Origin: Spongilla lacustris
Taxonomy: Eukaryota; Porifera; Demospongiae; Spongillida; Spongillidae
Length of the DNA: 64,000 bases
Reading direction: 5' to 3'
NCBI GenBank assembly: GCA_949361645.1
Contig: OX442415.1
Location: 11,687,745-11,751,744, forward strand
Both the position numbers and the translations under genes were made by a program. Positions 24,650 through 38,600 of the stretch are shown in pieces (the stretch's first letter is position 1; every line of letters starts with the position of its first letter). The notes under the pieces are model-generated. The model searched no databases. It was given only the letters and a program-made list of their open reading frames with translations, and was not told the origin of the DNA.

Positions 24650-26062
24650 CACAGTGCCAAATCAAAATTATCCACAGGGTGTATTCAACCCGGTGTACGC
24701 GTGTTTTACTGTAGTGGAGGATACGCGGTGTATACTTCGAATGCATAACGAGCGTATCTACTCTGTTACTCTTGCTATACACAATAGCTGTATAACGCAC
24801 GATGCACATCGTGTATAACGTGAGTTTACATTCTGCATACACTTGTTATACACAACGATTGTATAACGCGTGAGACATTAAGCGGAAAACGAGTGTACGC
24901 ATACAGGTGTGAAATATGCGATGATCACTATGAAATCACGTGGATCGATCACGCGGTGGCAGCTGGCAACTTCCATTCATTTACAGCGGTCATCAAAGAC
25001 GCTAAGATGTCAGTATCGATTCGCTGGACTAGCTGCTAGTGCAATGGACTCATCGAAGTATTTGTACTTGTGTGGGCCGGTATAATGATTGGTAAGTAAG
25101 ATAAGATATTGTATATTGACCGTTGTATTTCGTGCTTTGTAGCGTGGAAAACTGCGGTATAGAGCTTACACCCGATATATAGAAGATAGTGCACCGGTAA
25201 GACAAAGGTTTGGATCCTTTATTGTTACAGGCTGTTTCACGCATGTGCATGCGCGATTTAATACATCAATGTGTATTTGCAGGATGAAATCGTAAGTCAT
25301 TGCTGCAGAAGGTTTAAACAGCAAACAGTAAGTCGCTTACAGAGTGAGGTTAAACAAACTGCCCCATGCAGCAGCATTCACAATCCGCTCTCAGCAAATT
25401 AAAGAGGACGGACAAAACAGCGAATCAACATGGTATGGCAAGATTTATTTGTATAGGCATGCAGCTACGTTAACATCTTTTCTTTCATCTAGCATCTCTG
25501 ACCGGGGAGCATATATGAACAACATAAGAGGCGGCGAAGGCAAACATGCAGGAAGCAAGCAGCCAAGCGGGCACAAAGAGGAGTACAGAAAGAAAAAAAG
25601 AAGATACATTTGGCAACGTTCATGCAGCCACTTTGACTGAGCTGGAAAAGACTGAGAACTTCTATCTTTTATACCTGATTTCATCTGTACTGTATTCGTT
25701 TCGATATCACACAAGATAACTTGCAATATTAATAATGGTTATGGGACAATATGCGGTGATAAACGGAAGGCATGCCTGTGCTCAAGCATTACGGAGTTAT
25801 ACTGGTTGATTATAGCCTGCACTGTACCAAAAAAAGGCTTGTTATCCACCCGTTATATGCGCGCGTTTACTCATGGTATCCTCGCGTCATACGCGGTTGT
25901 ATACATAGTGCTATCCACCAACATTACACCCGATCGGATGTCAGTCTCCTTCCACACGTTATCCACCGGTGTAAGCAGCATGTTTAGATTCACGTAAAAC
26001 GCGTGTATACAAGCAGTATACACGCATTATACATAGCTGGAAAACAACGTTTTGGCACTGTG
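24650..26062. mobile_element. Nested CACTA-like non-autonomous element
   Basis: Ends CACAGTGCCAAA and TTTGGCACTGTG, flanked by AAT direct repeats (24647-24649 and 26063-26065). Joining the flanks restores the inverted repeat of the surrounding Ginger-like element, which fixes the boundaries. Subterminal regions are full of short GTGTATAC/CGTGTATA and ATCCACC motifs in both orientations. The 3 bp duplication, CAC-type ends and subterminal repeats suggest the CACTA/EnSpm group. No transposase was seen in its 1413 bp. Confidence 0.6.
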
Positions 26063-26143
26063 AATTGTGAGCGACATAATTTCCTGAGGAAAAACTGTCG
26101 CAGCGACACAATTTCCGGGCGACAGATTTTCCTGTGACACCGG

Positions 26144-28754
26144 CTCGGTGTAAGCTGACAATTTAGAGTATATACATGTACATAGAAAAATTAAAATCTA
26201 ATTATACACAATAGCAAAACAAAAACACGCACCAGCACATGTGCTGGTATACAAAAACTATAACCAACAATACCCCCTGTAACCGGCTTACCGTTTCTAC
26301 ACTGCAGACTGCAAAGAACAGCGTGAACCCAGGCAGTCACCATCGTTGGGCAAATTGGGTAGCTCCGCTTCACAAGTTTGCAGGGTCAGCAGATTACTTG
26401 CCATTCTGGTTCAAAGTCAGGCCAGAGAAACACTCGTACATATACACACGTTAGTACCTGCATACATGACTATGTACAAGTCAGTGTTGCCGCGAAATAA
26501 CCTTCATCCTTAATCGTTTGCATTTAATGGCGATATAAATATCGCTAAATTATTCATGAAATTATAGCTTGGTTATTGAATGTTGGGGGTGAATAGTTAT
26601 GGTTACCACGAAGGATATTGTACAGGCATACGTGTACTTACTTGCTACCACAGACGATTTCATGAGCGTTGATCGCAAAGCCTTCAAAACTGCCGTATGG
26701 GAGGCTTTCGATGGCACAAAAAAATCAATTGTTTTTTACCTACATGATAGCTTGTGCAATGTTCCCAAGCAGCCTGTCAGCAGAAATCAATTTCAGAAAA
26801 TATGATCCAATTGTTGTGGTGGAGGAATCATGAGTCATACGTCCCTACCATAGTTAAACCAGCAAGCAAGTACTTATGCATTTTTGCTTAGGTATTTTCC
26901 TTACGAAGAAAAGGTTGCGCCCCCTTGGGGCGTGGCATCTTGCTGCATTGGCTTCTAAGGCAAAATTCAAACTGAACTGGATTAACTGTACCAGTAAATT
27001 AATACTTAAATGTATGCTTATTCTCTGCTCGTTTCTAAATTTTATTTCTGTACATCTTTGTTTACGTCCGTATACGTTTATTTCGCGATATGACCATAGA
27101 TAATGGAATTACATTATCTATGATAGTGTTTTTACTTGACTTAATTCTGCCTAGCTAGCTTATAAGTTATAGGCAGTGACGCAAGTGTGACAGAACATCA
27201 CATCCTGTCCTTCGATCATCGTAATGGAGAAATGGCCAAGTATCAAACCACTAGCTCTTTGCTGAACAAAAAAAAAACAGGTTTTGTCTTTTCAAAGCTT
27301 CGCTTCGGAAAAGCAAAGCGTTTAGAATGGTGGGGCTCATCAGTCAAGCTGGGAATTGACTCTAGCACATCGGCAATATAGTAGCATTTTTAATGGAACT
27401 GTAACTTTGTAGCTAAAAAGATCAGACATTGGTCGCCACATGTAGTAGTATATGTAAAGTCATGGCTAGTATAGCTGATGCACGTACATACGATCGTATA
27501 AACGCGTACGATGAACATGTAACCATAGATATTAGGGTCCGGGACCGAGAGAGCAGGCCGGCTAAAACCCCTTACCCGTTACCGCGTAACCGGACCGGCG
27601 GCGATGGTCCTGTGCAAGGAGTTAGGTGTGCGACACAGGGTTGCTGAAGGCCAGTCCGGACCTCCCGCTTGGCCAGGCAGGTCGGGCGACAAGCCCACAA
27701 GGCAATAAGCGGGGGCATATGTTAGCAATTGTAAGGCGTTATCATGCTCGGCCTTTGTTAACTCTATGTGTGCTTTGACAGATTTCAGTTGCCCCGTCGC
27801 AGTTAGGAATCTATTTAAATTACTGACCGGCTGCGTGATTTTTTAAAACAAATGTATACATACATAAATGTAAACTGCATTGAAATATAGATGCAGGCCC
27901 AAACACATTTCAGTGCCAAGTGTTCCACATTACATATCCTCCATGGTAAATATTGTTGCAACTACCAACCATTTGGATGGAGGTGAAGGGGGTGTGTGGG
28001 GGAAATGGACTGGCTGGCAATTCTCAACCCTTTTAGCATGTATGATGTGCTTCATTGATGTGGCCATGGATTACAGATTCCTGTTCCAATTAAGTGATTA
28101 ACATGTACATGCACCATGAGAGAAGTCATGCGTTCTTTAGCATGGTCAGTTGTGCACGGGAATGCACTTTAGCAGTTCTTGCATGGAGTTCTGATCAACA
28201 CATGACTTTAAACATCTATATTATGAGTGGTGGCACAGATAATTATATGTATTATTTAAATGTGCACATGTATGTACATATGCACTAGGCACTCTTGACA
28301 AAGGGTTAAAGGGGGGACCTTCATTGTAAGATACTGTTCAAGTGCATGCATGGAGCCTTTGAGCTTTGAGAGCGCTTTTTTTGATTTTTGCAGGCTTTGA
28401 CCGCTATACTCTTTATGCATTGAGTGAGCTTTGTCAGCACGCAGCACATTTCTTTTCTTAGAGACATGGAGTCTGTACACCTTGAAATGTGACCAAACAA
28501 CGGACATAGAGTAACAGTAAGTGATGCCATTACTTACCTGTGTGTATTTGGGCCACAAAATTAAAAGTATCCATTTGACACAAAATAGCTGAGTGTGATT
28601 TATTATTTTGCAGTTGTTGTATAATAATGCATGTGTAAGTAAGGGAGATAAAGATTACAATGAATGTAGTGAACAAAAGGTCTACAGATATGATATAAAT
28701 TAACTGAAATTCACTTGAACTATCCAGCACTGCAAGCTGCCGCTAATCCATGAA
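26144..28754. other. Intergenic stretch without recognised gene
   Basis: No ORF over 76 codons and no recognised domain. A short frame at 26599-26805 has no family resemblance. A GC-rich island at 27535-27715 (AGGGTCCGGGACCGAG .. GCAATAAGCGGGGG) differs sharply in base composition from its AT-rich surroundings and may be a retroelement end. The segment just before 28754 is the presumed 3' flank of the ABC transporter gene. Confidence 0.5.
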
Positions 28755-30060
28755 TTAAGACAGCTCAAGAGTGGCAATCTCTATTTCCTTACCCTCCTCA
28801 GCTTCTACTCTATGATACTCTGGCTCATCCACCAACATTTGGTAACGGTTGAGCTTGTAGTACAGTCCTTTCATCTTCATCAGCTCCCCATGTGTGCCAC
28901 TCTCTGCCAGCTGTCCACCCTTGATCACAGCTATGACATCAGCATTGTGGATGGTGGACAGACGATGTGCTATCACTATACTGGTGCGTCCTTCTCTGGC
29001 CTTGTCCAGGGCTTCTTGGACCACCTTCTCACTCTCCGTGTCCAGGGCAGAGGTGGCCTCATCCAGGAGGAGGATCTTGGGGTTCCTCACAAGGGCACGT
29101 GCAATGGCTATACGCTGCTTCTGACCTCCACTCATCTGGGTACCTTTAGCCCCAACATTAGTGTTGTACCCCTGAAGTAGAAGGGAAGAAGGAAGTCAAG
29201 AGTTTTTCATGAACAACACCATATACCTCTGGGAGGGTCTCAATGAAGTTGTGTATATTTGCAGCTTTGGCCGCAGCAATCACTTCCTCATCTGAAACCT
29301 CCCTGAAGTTGGCTCCATAGCGAATGTTGTCAGCAATGCTGGCATCAAACAGAACAGGTTCCTGGGACACTACCCCAATGTTCTGCCTCAGCCATCGAAC
29401 GTTCAGGTCACGGATGTCCTGCTGGTCCAGCCTCAGACATCCTGACTTGGGCTCATAGAACCGCTCAAGGAGGGACACCACTGTGCTCTTGCCACACCCA
29501 CTCGGGCCCACCAGAGCTAACGTCTGTCCTGGGTTGAGTGCAACACTTAGCCCATTCAACACCTGTACTTCTGGTCGAGATGGGTAGTTGAAAGTGACAT
29601 CCTCAACTTTGATAGCTCCTATCACTTTATCCTGTGAACACATGTAGATGTATGAAAGTGCATGTGAAAAAAAGCATCCAGTCAGACATACCGGGGTGGC
29701 ACCCTCTTCTGAGCAGTACACACTGGTTTTAGGAATGCGATCAAGAAGAGCAAAGATCCGATTGGCAGACAGCCTAGCCTTGGCATAATTGGGTGCAAAG
29801 GCCCCAGCCTGTCCTGCAGCCATAGCCCCAAACACCAGTGCAAGAAAGACAACAAAGATATCGCTGAAGGCAGTGTACAGGACATTGTCGAGAGGACGGG
29901 TGACAAGAAATGCTCCAAATCTGAATGTGATGACATATCCAAAGAAGAGAACCCCCTGAGAGAATCCGTAGGTGAGACCATACACCACTGTACTCTTAAG
30001 GGATTTCCTGTGGAGAAGTACATGTACATGTAAGTGGAGTGTGTGTGTGTGCATGTGTGT

Positions 30061-30116
<56 letters not shown>

Positions 30117-32590
30117 GTGTGTGTGTGTGTGGCAAGAGTACACAGATGAAGGTAGATACATCATACAGTACCAGTACATGCATGTGTGTATATATATGAT
30201 TGGAAGTGATGCAAATTGTGTGTGGGAATTGGGAGGCTAACACATATGGTTTTCTTGACTCCTTTTTGTACATTGCAGCAAATATTCCCTCGACACCAAG
30301 GGATGCAACAGTACGAATGTTCTGGATGGAGTCCACTGCAAGCTACAAGTAAATATGTACATTGTGGAAGAATTTGAACACACACACATGTACAGGTACA
30401 TTGAATTACACACCTTTCCTGCATTTTCCAGAGCTTTCTTGTACCCAACTGCATGGCCTGTTAGCGCTTTCACTTGCAGCAGTCCAGCCACCATCATCAC
30501 GGGCACAAAACTTAGAATCACAATGGTTAGAATCCATGAGTACACAAATGCAATGATGAGAGCTAGTAGCAATCCAAATGTCGTCTCAAACAGAGTGCCC
30601 AGACGTGTTCCTGTTGCCTAAGAACGAAGAATTTAGGCACATAAAATGTACATGTACATGTACCCTAGCGGAAAACTTTTGAGGGAGAAAACTTTCGTGA
30701 ATCGGGATGACATTGAAAAGTTTTGCAGATGTACAAAAAAAAAACTTTCACGATGACACCACCATTAAATGACATTATGGGTTAATCATTGGCATCAGTG
30801 ACATGACAGTAGTCGGGCCACGCCCAACTAGTCTATGCGCATGCTTGAAGATGTCATGCCCAATTCAGCTGCTCGTTCACCATTCGATTTTGTGCCTTCT
30901 TTTTGAGAGTGAAGCACACATAATTTTCCCACGTTTGGATGTTACCATATGTTCTTAACAATTTATAACTTCCAGCTATCAAATGTAAAACAAAGGAGAG
31001 TGATCCACAAAGCTTTGGCAGTGTTGAATCACAATTGCTGCTTTGGAAGTATTACAGCAAAGACATGGTGACAATTAACCAATTTAGAACAATAACCTAA
31101 TAGTTAAAACAGGCTTGGGGAAGGTACAGGTAAAATTTGCAAAGAAAAACTTTGCGGTGAGTCCAAAAAAAACCGTGAAATTTTTCTCCCGCAACAGTTT
31201 TCCACTATATGGTAATCCGGCACCTCCATGCATCGCCTAAAACTATTAAATACACCAGCAGCTTAAGCCTCTCTTCCTAGAAAACTAATGTCTATAACCC
31301 CTGTAGAAGCTTGAAAAATCCAACTCTCCCTGAAAATAGTTCACTGAGGAGAAATTTTAAGTTAAAAAAATTCTTTGATTAGAATAATATACTTTTAAGT
31401 ATGCATGCTGAAAATCTAACAATGCTGTACTATTATATATAATTCTTCTGGTACATTACAGAGTCGGAAATAACATCTCCATATTGGCTGGACATTTGTC
31501 CAGTCAAAGGAACATTTGACTGGACATTTTGTTAAAATGGGCGGTCAAAGTATTACTGTGCAACTATTCCAGGCTATTACCACATTACCTACTACATGTA
31601 TTAGCAAAGCAGAGTGGTAGATTCAAGCGGTAGATTGTAGGGATAAGCAAAAACATTACTTAACCACTAAGCCATAATCACAGCTGAAGCGGTTTTAGGT
31701 TGTTTTAAGATCGCCTAATGCAATCATTACTTTATCATGCATGGTGCAAGGTATTGATAATACTAAAAAATGAACGGTAAATTGTCCTCCCAAGACCATA
31801 ATTAGCCGGTCATTATTGTAAAATGCGCGGAAAATGACCGATGACCACACGTTATTTCCGACTCTGCATTATATATTAAATTCAACATAAATGTTTACAC
31901 CTTGCTTTTAAAATGTTACTGACATTTACATACAGCTGCACGTACCCCCTCAACCTGTGCTGCATCATTCGACAGCCTTGTCACCAAGGCACCTGTTGAA
32001 TTTCTCTTGTCATCAAACCAGCCGATCTCCTGCTTTAGTATGGTATGGAATGTCTCTGATCGCAATCGTAATGTGAGGCGTTCACCAGCCACAGTGAAGC
32101 AGACAACCTGTATAAGCATGGAAGTGAAGTATCAGCACACACCTAGATACATGTACGTATGCACATATGTGCATGTACACAGGTACAAGTGCTGACACAT
32201 TAGGGAGGAAGGCACACATTGCGAAGTTCAACATCAAGTTAACTGTCAAAAAAATAGTGCTTCTATATAGCTTCACGAGCTGATCACATTCATGGTGAGT
32301 GGGGTGAAACTGAAACATCATCTTCTGTCACGTTATTATGAAAGCGTATCGTCCTCGCCCTTTGCTAAGCTATTACTACTTAAATTTGTTAGGCAGGTGA
32401 TGGCTATGTGTCTCCATTTGGAGTGCACCTTCACAGAATCTAAAGGTTTGAGCCATGAAATGATGGTAGGTATCGTTCTGGTGGCCAGCCCTAACGATAC
32501 TCAGGTACAGTAATTGTGTGGGTGTAACTGAGAAAACTCAGATACAAAAGGGTGGCCATTAATGCGCCATGCGGATGTACATATATACAT

Positions 32591-32622
<32 letters not shown>

Positions 32623-35600
32623 CATACATACATACATACATCATACATACATACATACTTACACACACATACATACATATATACATAATACATACATACA
32701 TACATACATACATACATCATACATACATACATACTTACACACACATACATACATATATACATACATACATACATACATACATACATACATACATACATAC
32801 ATACATACATACATACACACACATACATACAACATGTACAAAACATGTACATGTACACAAGGGTAGATCGGATTTGTGAAAGGGGGTAAAAAAGCAATGC
32901 CCCTCCTTAATTTACACATAGGGGTCTGTAGCTTCACCCCAGTCGCTTTCTTATTTTTCCATGAATTAAATGTAGAATACACTTTTGACAGTGATACTGC
33001 TCCAAAACAACTTAGTATTGACGGCAGCAAATACAACCTTTCAGCACGCTATACACTATTTTGAAAAATAGAAGTCTGCATGGATTAGGCACTTGGTAAT
33101 CATTTAATGTTTTATTTCCAATCGTCCTTAATTAAGGACCATATCGATGTTGAAGTATACATAAACAATGGCATCAGCTTGATGGCTATAATCGTCATTG
33201 ATCGAAAGTAGTGACTAAATTAATTCCATCATGGTCATCTGCCCAATCTTAATCTTTATAAGAAAATCGAAGGCGTCAAGTTGGACAATTGAATGGCAAA
33301 GCAGTACAATCGAATGGATGCTACGCTCGTTTACAGCGGTAATGCCAATGGTTGCTTACTGATGACTACTATCGTAAAAATATAGGTCTAATATGCAGCA
33401 TCAATGGCATTGTAAGGATTAAATTTAAAAAAACGCTTCCACCGCTAAAATTGGGGAACAAATTTTTAAAACCAGTAATATAAACTAGCTGTACTTCATA
33501 CATTGTATAATTTACATCATCAAGTGTACAATTGGAAAATGAAAAGCTGCTCTTAGTTAATCTTCTTCATGAAAATATATTTCAAAGCAGCGCATTCTTA
33601 AATAAAGAACACGAGGAAATTAACACGTAATGTTTATCCGAAGGTTACCAGAGGTACAGTTCGTAAGTACATGTATTTTTGAAAATCTAGTTCTTGATAG
33701 TTAAAAGAAAATAAAACTCAATTTGCCCAGATCATGGAGCTTTGAGCACTCTTACATTGTACATGTATATAAAACCATCCACATCGTCTGCATATTCCTA
33801 TGAGATCAAGTTTAAGCCCACTCTGGATAACAGTAATGCAGATGGTGTGTCACAGTTAGAAACTGCCAGCAATGGCAGACCAGATAAGGAATGCAACTTT
33901 TTATGATCCAGAGATAAGCAAAGTGCCACAGTAAATTATGTACTGAATGGGGTGGCCTAGGACTTGTACTTGAAATCCTATACACGTCAAGCAGAACTTG
34001 TGGTAGAGAATGATTCATTGTTTGTGGGGTATGAGGGTAATCATATCGAGCAAACTGAGGGAGAGTGTGCTACAAGAGCTTCATGACAATCACCCCGGTG
34101 TGTCAAAGATGAAAGCTTTAGCTATGAGTCATGTATGGTGGCCCCAGATTGATAAGGATATTGAGAAGTTTGTGGATGTGTGTGAGGCTTGTTTGGCAGT
34201 TAAAGCATCCCCTCCAGTGGCTTCATTACATCCCTGGTGTGGCCATCAAGACCTTTCCAATGGGCGCACATAGACTTTGCAGGTCCATTTTTTGGGGAAG
34301 ATGCAAGCCCATTCGTAGCAGGATGATATGGAGTGCTCAGTATATGTTGATTCCATCGACAATGGTACATTCTTAGCCGCAAATTATCTAAGATAATTTG
34401 TTCCAGTAATCCATATGCTGGGAAGGAGGATGATTGTTGCAACACAGGCTAAGTGCATTTTTGTTTTCTCACACCAATCCTCACACTGTCACTAATGAAG
34501 CTCCATGCAGGTTGTTTCTTCAGAGAAAATTGAGAACCAGGTTGGATTTCCTAAGAACTCGTACACATGCAGAGCAAAAGCAACATCATGACAATGTGAG
34601 GGAGCGAGGATTTATCCCCAAGATCTGGTGATGACAAGAAACTTTGCTGTTGGCCCAAAGTGGTTACCAGGTATCATGTTTTAATGTTGTGGTCCCTTGT
34701 CCTATGTCATAGAGCAGCGGGATGGGTGACGAGTGGAGAAGATACATGTATGTGGAACATCTTATACATGTAAGACATCACCAGGAAAGAAAAGTGGCAG
34801 AGAAAGTGGAGGATGATGAGGTTTCAGTACCTAGTGCATACACCAGACAACATACAGGGAAGTGTACAGGAGATTGAAAACCAGCCAAAAACAACCGACG
34901 GAGGAGGAAGTAAAGTTAGGAACTGAAGGAACAGAGGATGCAATCGTTCAGGATGTGGCTCCAAACAAGTGTTACCCCACAAGAAATCGCCGTCCACCTG
35001 AATTGAACTTAGACAGTGTACATAGTTGATAAAGGTATAATATAATTATGCGTATACGTTCTATGTGACAAATTTTTATAATGATTGTACATCTGTATAA
35101 GTGGAAGCAGCACTTAAAGGAACACTAAGGAGGGGGTTATTACATATGCATTTAGCTGCACTCATAGAATTTAATCAGTCACCTGATTATTGCACACACA
35201 TAGCTGAGTCAATAAATGAAATTGTCGCAATACATAATGTGGCTTGTTTTAACCATGATTACATTTCTGTTCAAAACCAAGTGCGGTACACAATGGGTGA
35301 TCGAGTGAATTTTAAACATGCAATTCAATGCAATGGCCATTCTCTACATATATATGGGACAGTGTCCAGCAAAATCGGGCTTGTGGGGTTATAATTTTAT
35401 CACTACAAAAATTGCACATTGTACTAAACAACACATCTTCGCGACGGTACTACCTTTTCTTTTCAAATTTCATACACTTGTTCCCACACCATTTCTCTGT
35501 GTGAAAATCAATTTTTGTGATCTAGACCTTTTCCATGCCGTGGATACAACAATCGTTAACCCCGCGGGTTAGAAATCCACATTTCTTCACAAACGAGTGT

Positions 35601-38600
35601 TAAAAACGTGTCAAATTCGGAATGTGCATAGAGGAGTCCTGTAGCTATTGATTTGTTCTGTTCGTTAGTTTCTGAATCATCCGTTACAGAGATACAGTCG
35701 AGCAAACTACAGGCACATTTTCCCGCTTGATTCGTGCCAATGATATAATCACCGCCTTCCATTCACCATAGATTATTAACCTTACGGAACCGATTTGCCC
35801 AATCATTGGCGCGAATCAAGCGGGAAAACGTGCCCGTAGTTTGTTCAACTGTATCTCCGTAACGGATGATATAGAAATTAACGAACAGAACAAATCAATA
35901 GCTACAGGACTCCTCTATGTGCAACCCGAATTTGACGCGTTTTCAACACTTGCACGTGGAGAAATGAGGAATTCTAACCCGCAGGGTTAACGATTGTTGT
36001 ATCCACTGCACGGAAAATATATAGATCACAAAAATCGATTTTCACACAGAGAATTGGTGTGGGAACAAGTGCTGTTTTATACATGGTCTGACAAATAAGG
36101 TAAGAGAGATTCTGCAAAATTCATCTAGTAGTAGAATGGAAGTGGATTACTTTATGTGGTCATTTCCAGACAAGAGTGTACCATGAACTCCGTGCAAAAA
36201 TCAAAGCCATCTGCAATCCCCATGAGTAAATGGGAGCTGCTGAAGCTGCTACGTTGTCTGCTTGCACTGACCAGAACACATTCAAAATGTTGTGATATGT
36301 TGTCCAGAGTCCATGTCTCCATGGCATGGGAAAGGTGGAAATTTTTATAGTGATGGCATGCCATATGTTACAAAGATAACTAGTAAGCCCAAAGGAGTGG
36401 GTGCTGAGTTGACTCTAAGACCAACAATATCATTTGCATAGAGATACAAGAAAGGGGCAGAGCAAAGAAGTGCACAGATACCTGTCAGAGTAAGGCAGCC
36501 GCACAGACCCTTCAATTGACTGAACCTTGGCACCATTCTAGTCAATGGGAATTTTGCATTTGCTTCGGTTCAGATTGCTGTGGAGCTCAAAAGGCATGGT
36601 ATGTTTTTCAAAGGGATAGTAAAAAACTGCACACTCTGGATTTCCAAAGACATACATTGAGTACCCTGAACATGGCGACTGGATCACGTTGGCTGCTACA
36701 ATCCAGGGGCATTGTACATGTACATTTGCTACCGGATGGGGAGACATGACTCGTAAGAACCTTATGAATACTAATGGAATGTCTGGAAAGGGTACACCAC
36801 ATAGTATGAGATGCTAGCATGTGATGATGCCCTTGGTACTAAAGTTGTAATTACATGCAGGTACACCAAGTGACCAAAGGTGATAGGGGATTACTTTGAC
36901 TGTGCTAAAGTGATTGGCATTGTGAATCACATGAGGCAAGGTGGCCTGGCCCTTGAGCAAGCCTGGAAGACCCAGAAGTCAGTGGGAGCATTGTTTATTT
37001 TCTTGGGATGATAGACTGTGTATGGAGACATTTTCATCCAGATGGTGCCACCGAAGTGCTCACACTACAGCTGCTCATAAATACATTTGATAAGGTGGAA
37101 AATGCACTGGATGTACATGAAACATTGGCTCATGATATTGTTCTGCTTAATGAACATGTGGGTCATTCCATGGGAATTTTTACCACCCTGAATACATCAC
37201 TCTCTCATACTTTCATATAATGTTCTCCCCTAAGGTATGAGTGAAACTGCTATACATTTGCATACCCTATGATGTCTTGTTTAAATAATATGACGTCCTG
37301 AATAATAAATTTTTATCATTTCAAATTAGTACAGTTTGAACCTTGACTTGTATAGGTTACGACTGTTTGCACATAACAAAGGTTATTATGTAGTTGCACT
37401 CATAAAGAGTAAAATTTATCTAATTAGCATACAGGGGTTAATGGGGTAATGAATTTTAAGGCTGCAAAAAAATAACAACCTCCATTTCACACCAATTTTT
37501 GTTTAACTGGTAGCTGCAACTATCCATAAGGCTCTATGCTTGACAGCTTGATGGAGAAACGACCCACTAGACTGCAATACCCAGTTGAAAAACCAGTATC
37601 CATTTCTACTTCTCCTTGAATTGGGCTGTTTGTTTACACAGTTACCACCAGGTGTTAATTGGATATCATAACAGAGACACCACATACCATCTAAGCATAA
37701 AAAAAGCAAAGTTACTCACATAGGTATACTTCCGGAGCAGCGGTGGCATCTTCTACTTCTTTCTTTGCTTAAAGTATATGTCCTACCAGTGGCTGTTGCT
37801 ATTGATGGCTGGACCCGAGTTAAGATGTCAGAAGGATCAATGTCCAAACATCCTTTCTCTTAAGGTAGAAAAATGATGCTTATGATGGTTCCTGTTGGCT
37901 TGGCTGTGTGCTCAATGTCAATGAGCAAGAACATGCCGTCACAGTCACCTTCCTCCTCCCTAGCATCCCATCTGCATCATTTTTCTACCCTAAGAGAAAG
38001 GATGTTTGAGACATTGATCCTTCTGACATCTTAACTCGGGTCCAGCCATCAATAGCAACAGCCACTGGTAGGACATATACTTTAAGCAAAGAAAGAAGTA
38101 GAAGATGCCACCGCTGCTCTGGAAGTATACTTATGTGTGTAACTTTGCTTTTCTTATGCTTAGATGGTATGTGGTGTCTCTGTTATGATATCCAATTAAC
38201 ACCTGGTGGTTACTGTGTAACAAGCAGCCCAAGACAAGAAGAAGTAGAAATGGATACTGGTTTTTCAACTGGTATTGCAGTCTAGTGGGTCGTTTCTCCA
38301 TCAAGCTGTCAAGCATAGAGCCTTATGGATAGTTGCAGCTACCAGTTAAACAAAAATTGGTGTGAAATGAAGGTTGTTATTTTTTGCAGCCTTAAAATCT
38401 CATTAAAAATTCATTACCCCATTAACCCCTGTATGCTAATTAGATAAATTTTACTCTTTATGAGTGCAACTACATAATAGCCTTTGTTATGTGCAAACAG
38501 CCTTAACCTATATAAGTCAAGGTTCAAACTAGACTCATTTGAAATTATAAAAATTAATTATTCAGGACGTCATATTATTTAAACAAGACATCATATGGTA

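Larger units (their letters stand above)
23088..26139. mobile_element. Ginger-like DNA transposon with gypsy-type integrase
   Basis: Ends TGTCACAGGAAAATCTGTCG at 23088 and its complement ending at 26139, flanked by CCGG on both sides (23084-23087, 26140-26143). The inverted repeats are about 240 bp: 23088-23325 pairs with 24508-24649 plus 26063-26139, because a later insertion (24650-26062) splits the right repeat. The interior encodes a decayed integrase on the minus strand. TGTNR ends, a 4 bp target duplication and a gypsy-like integrase between inverted repeats are the known description of Ginger transposons; the assignment is inference from these features. Confidence 0.6.

Noticed and set aside
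29158..30336. A 392-codon ORF running through His-Thr repeats
   Set aside because: It reads through the GT-run intron between true ABCB exons; splice sites and family alignment show two separate exons.
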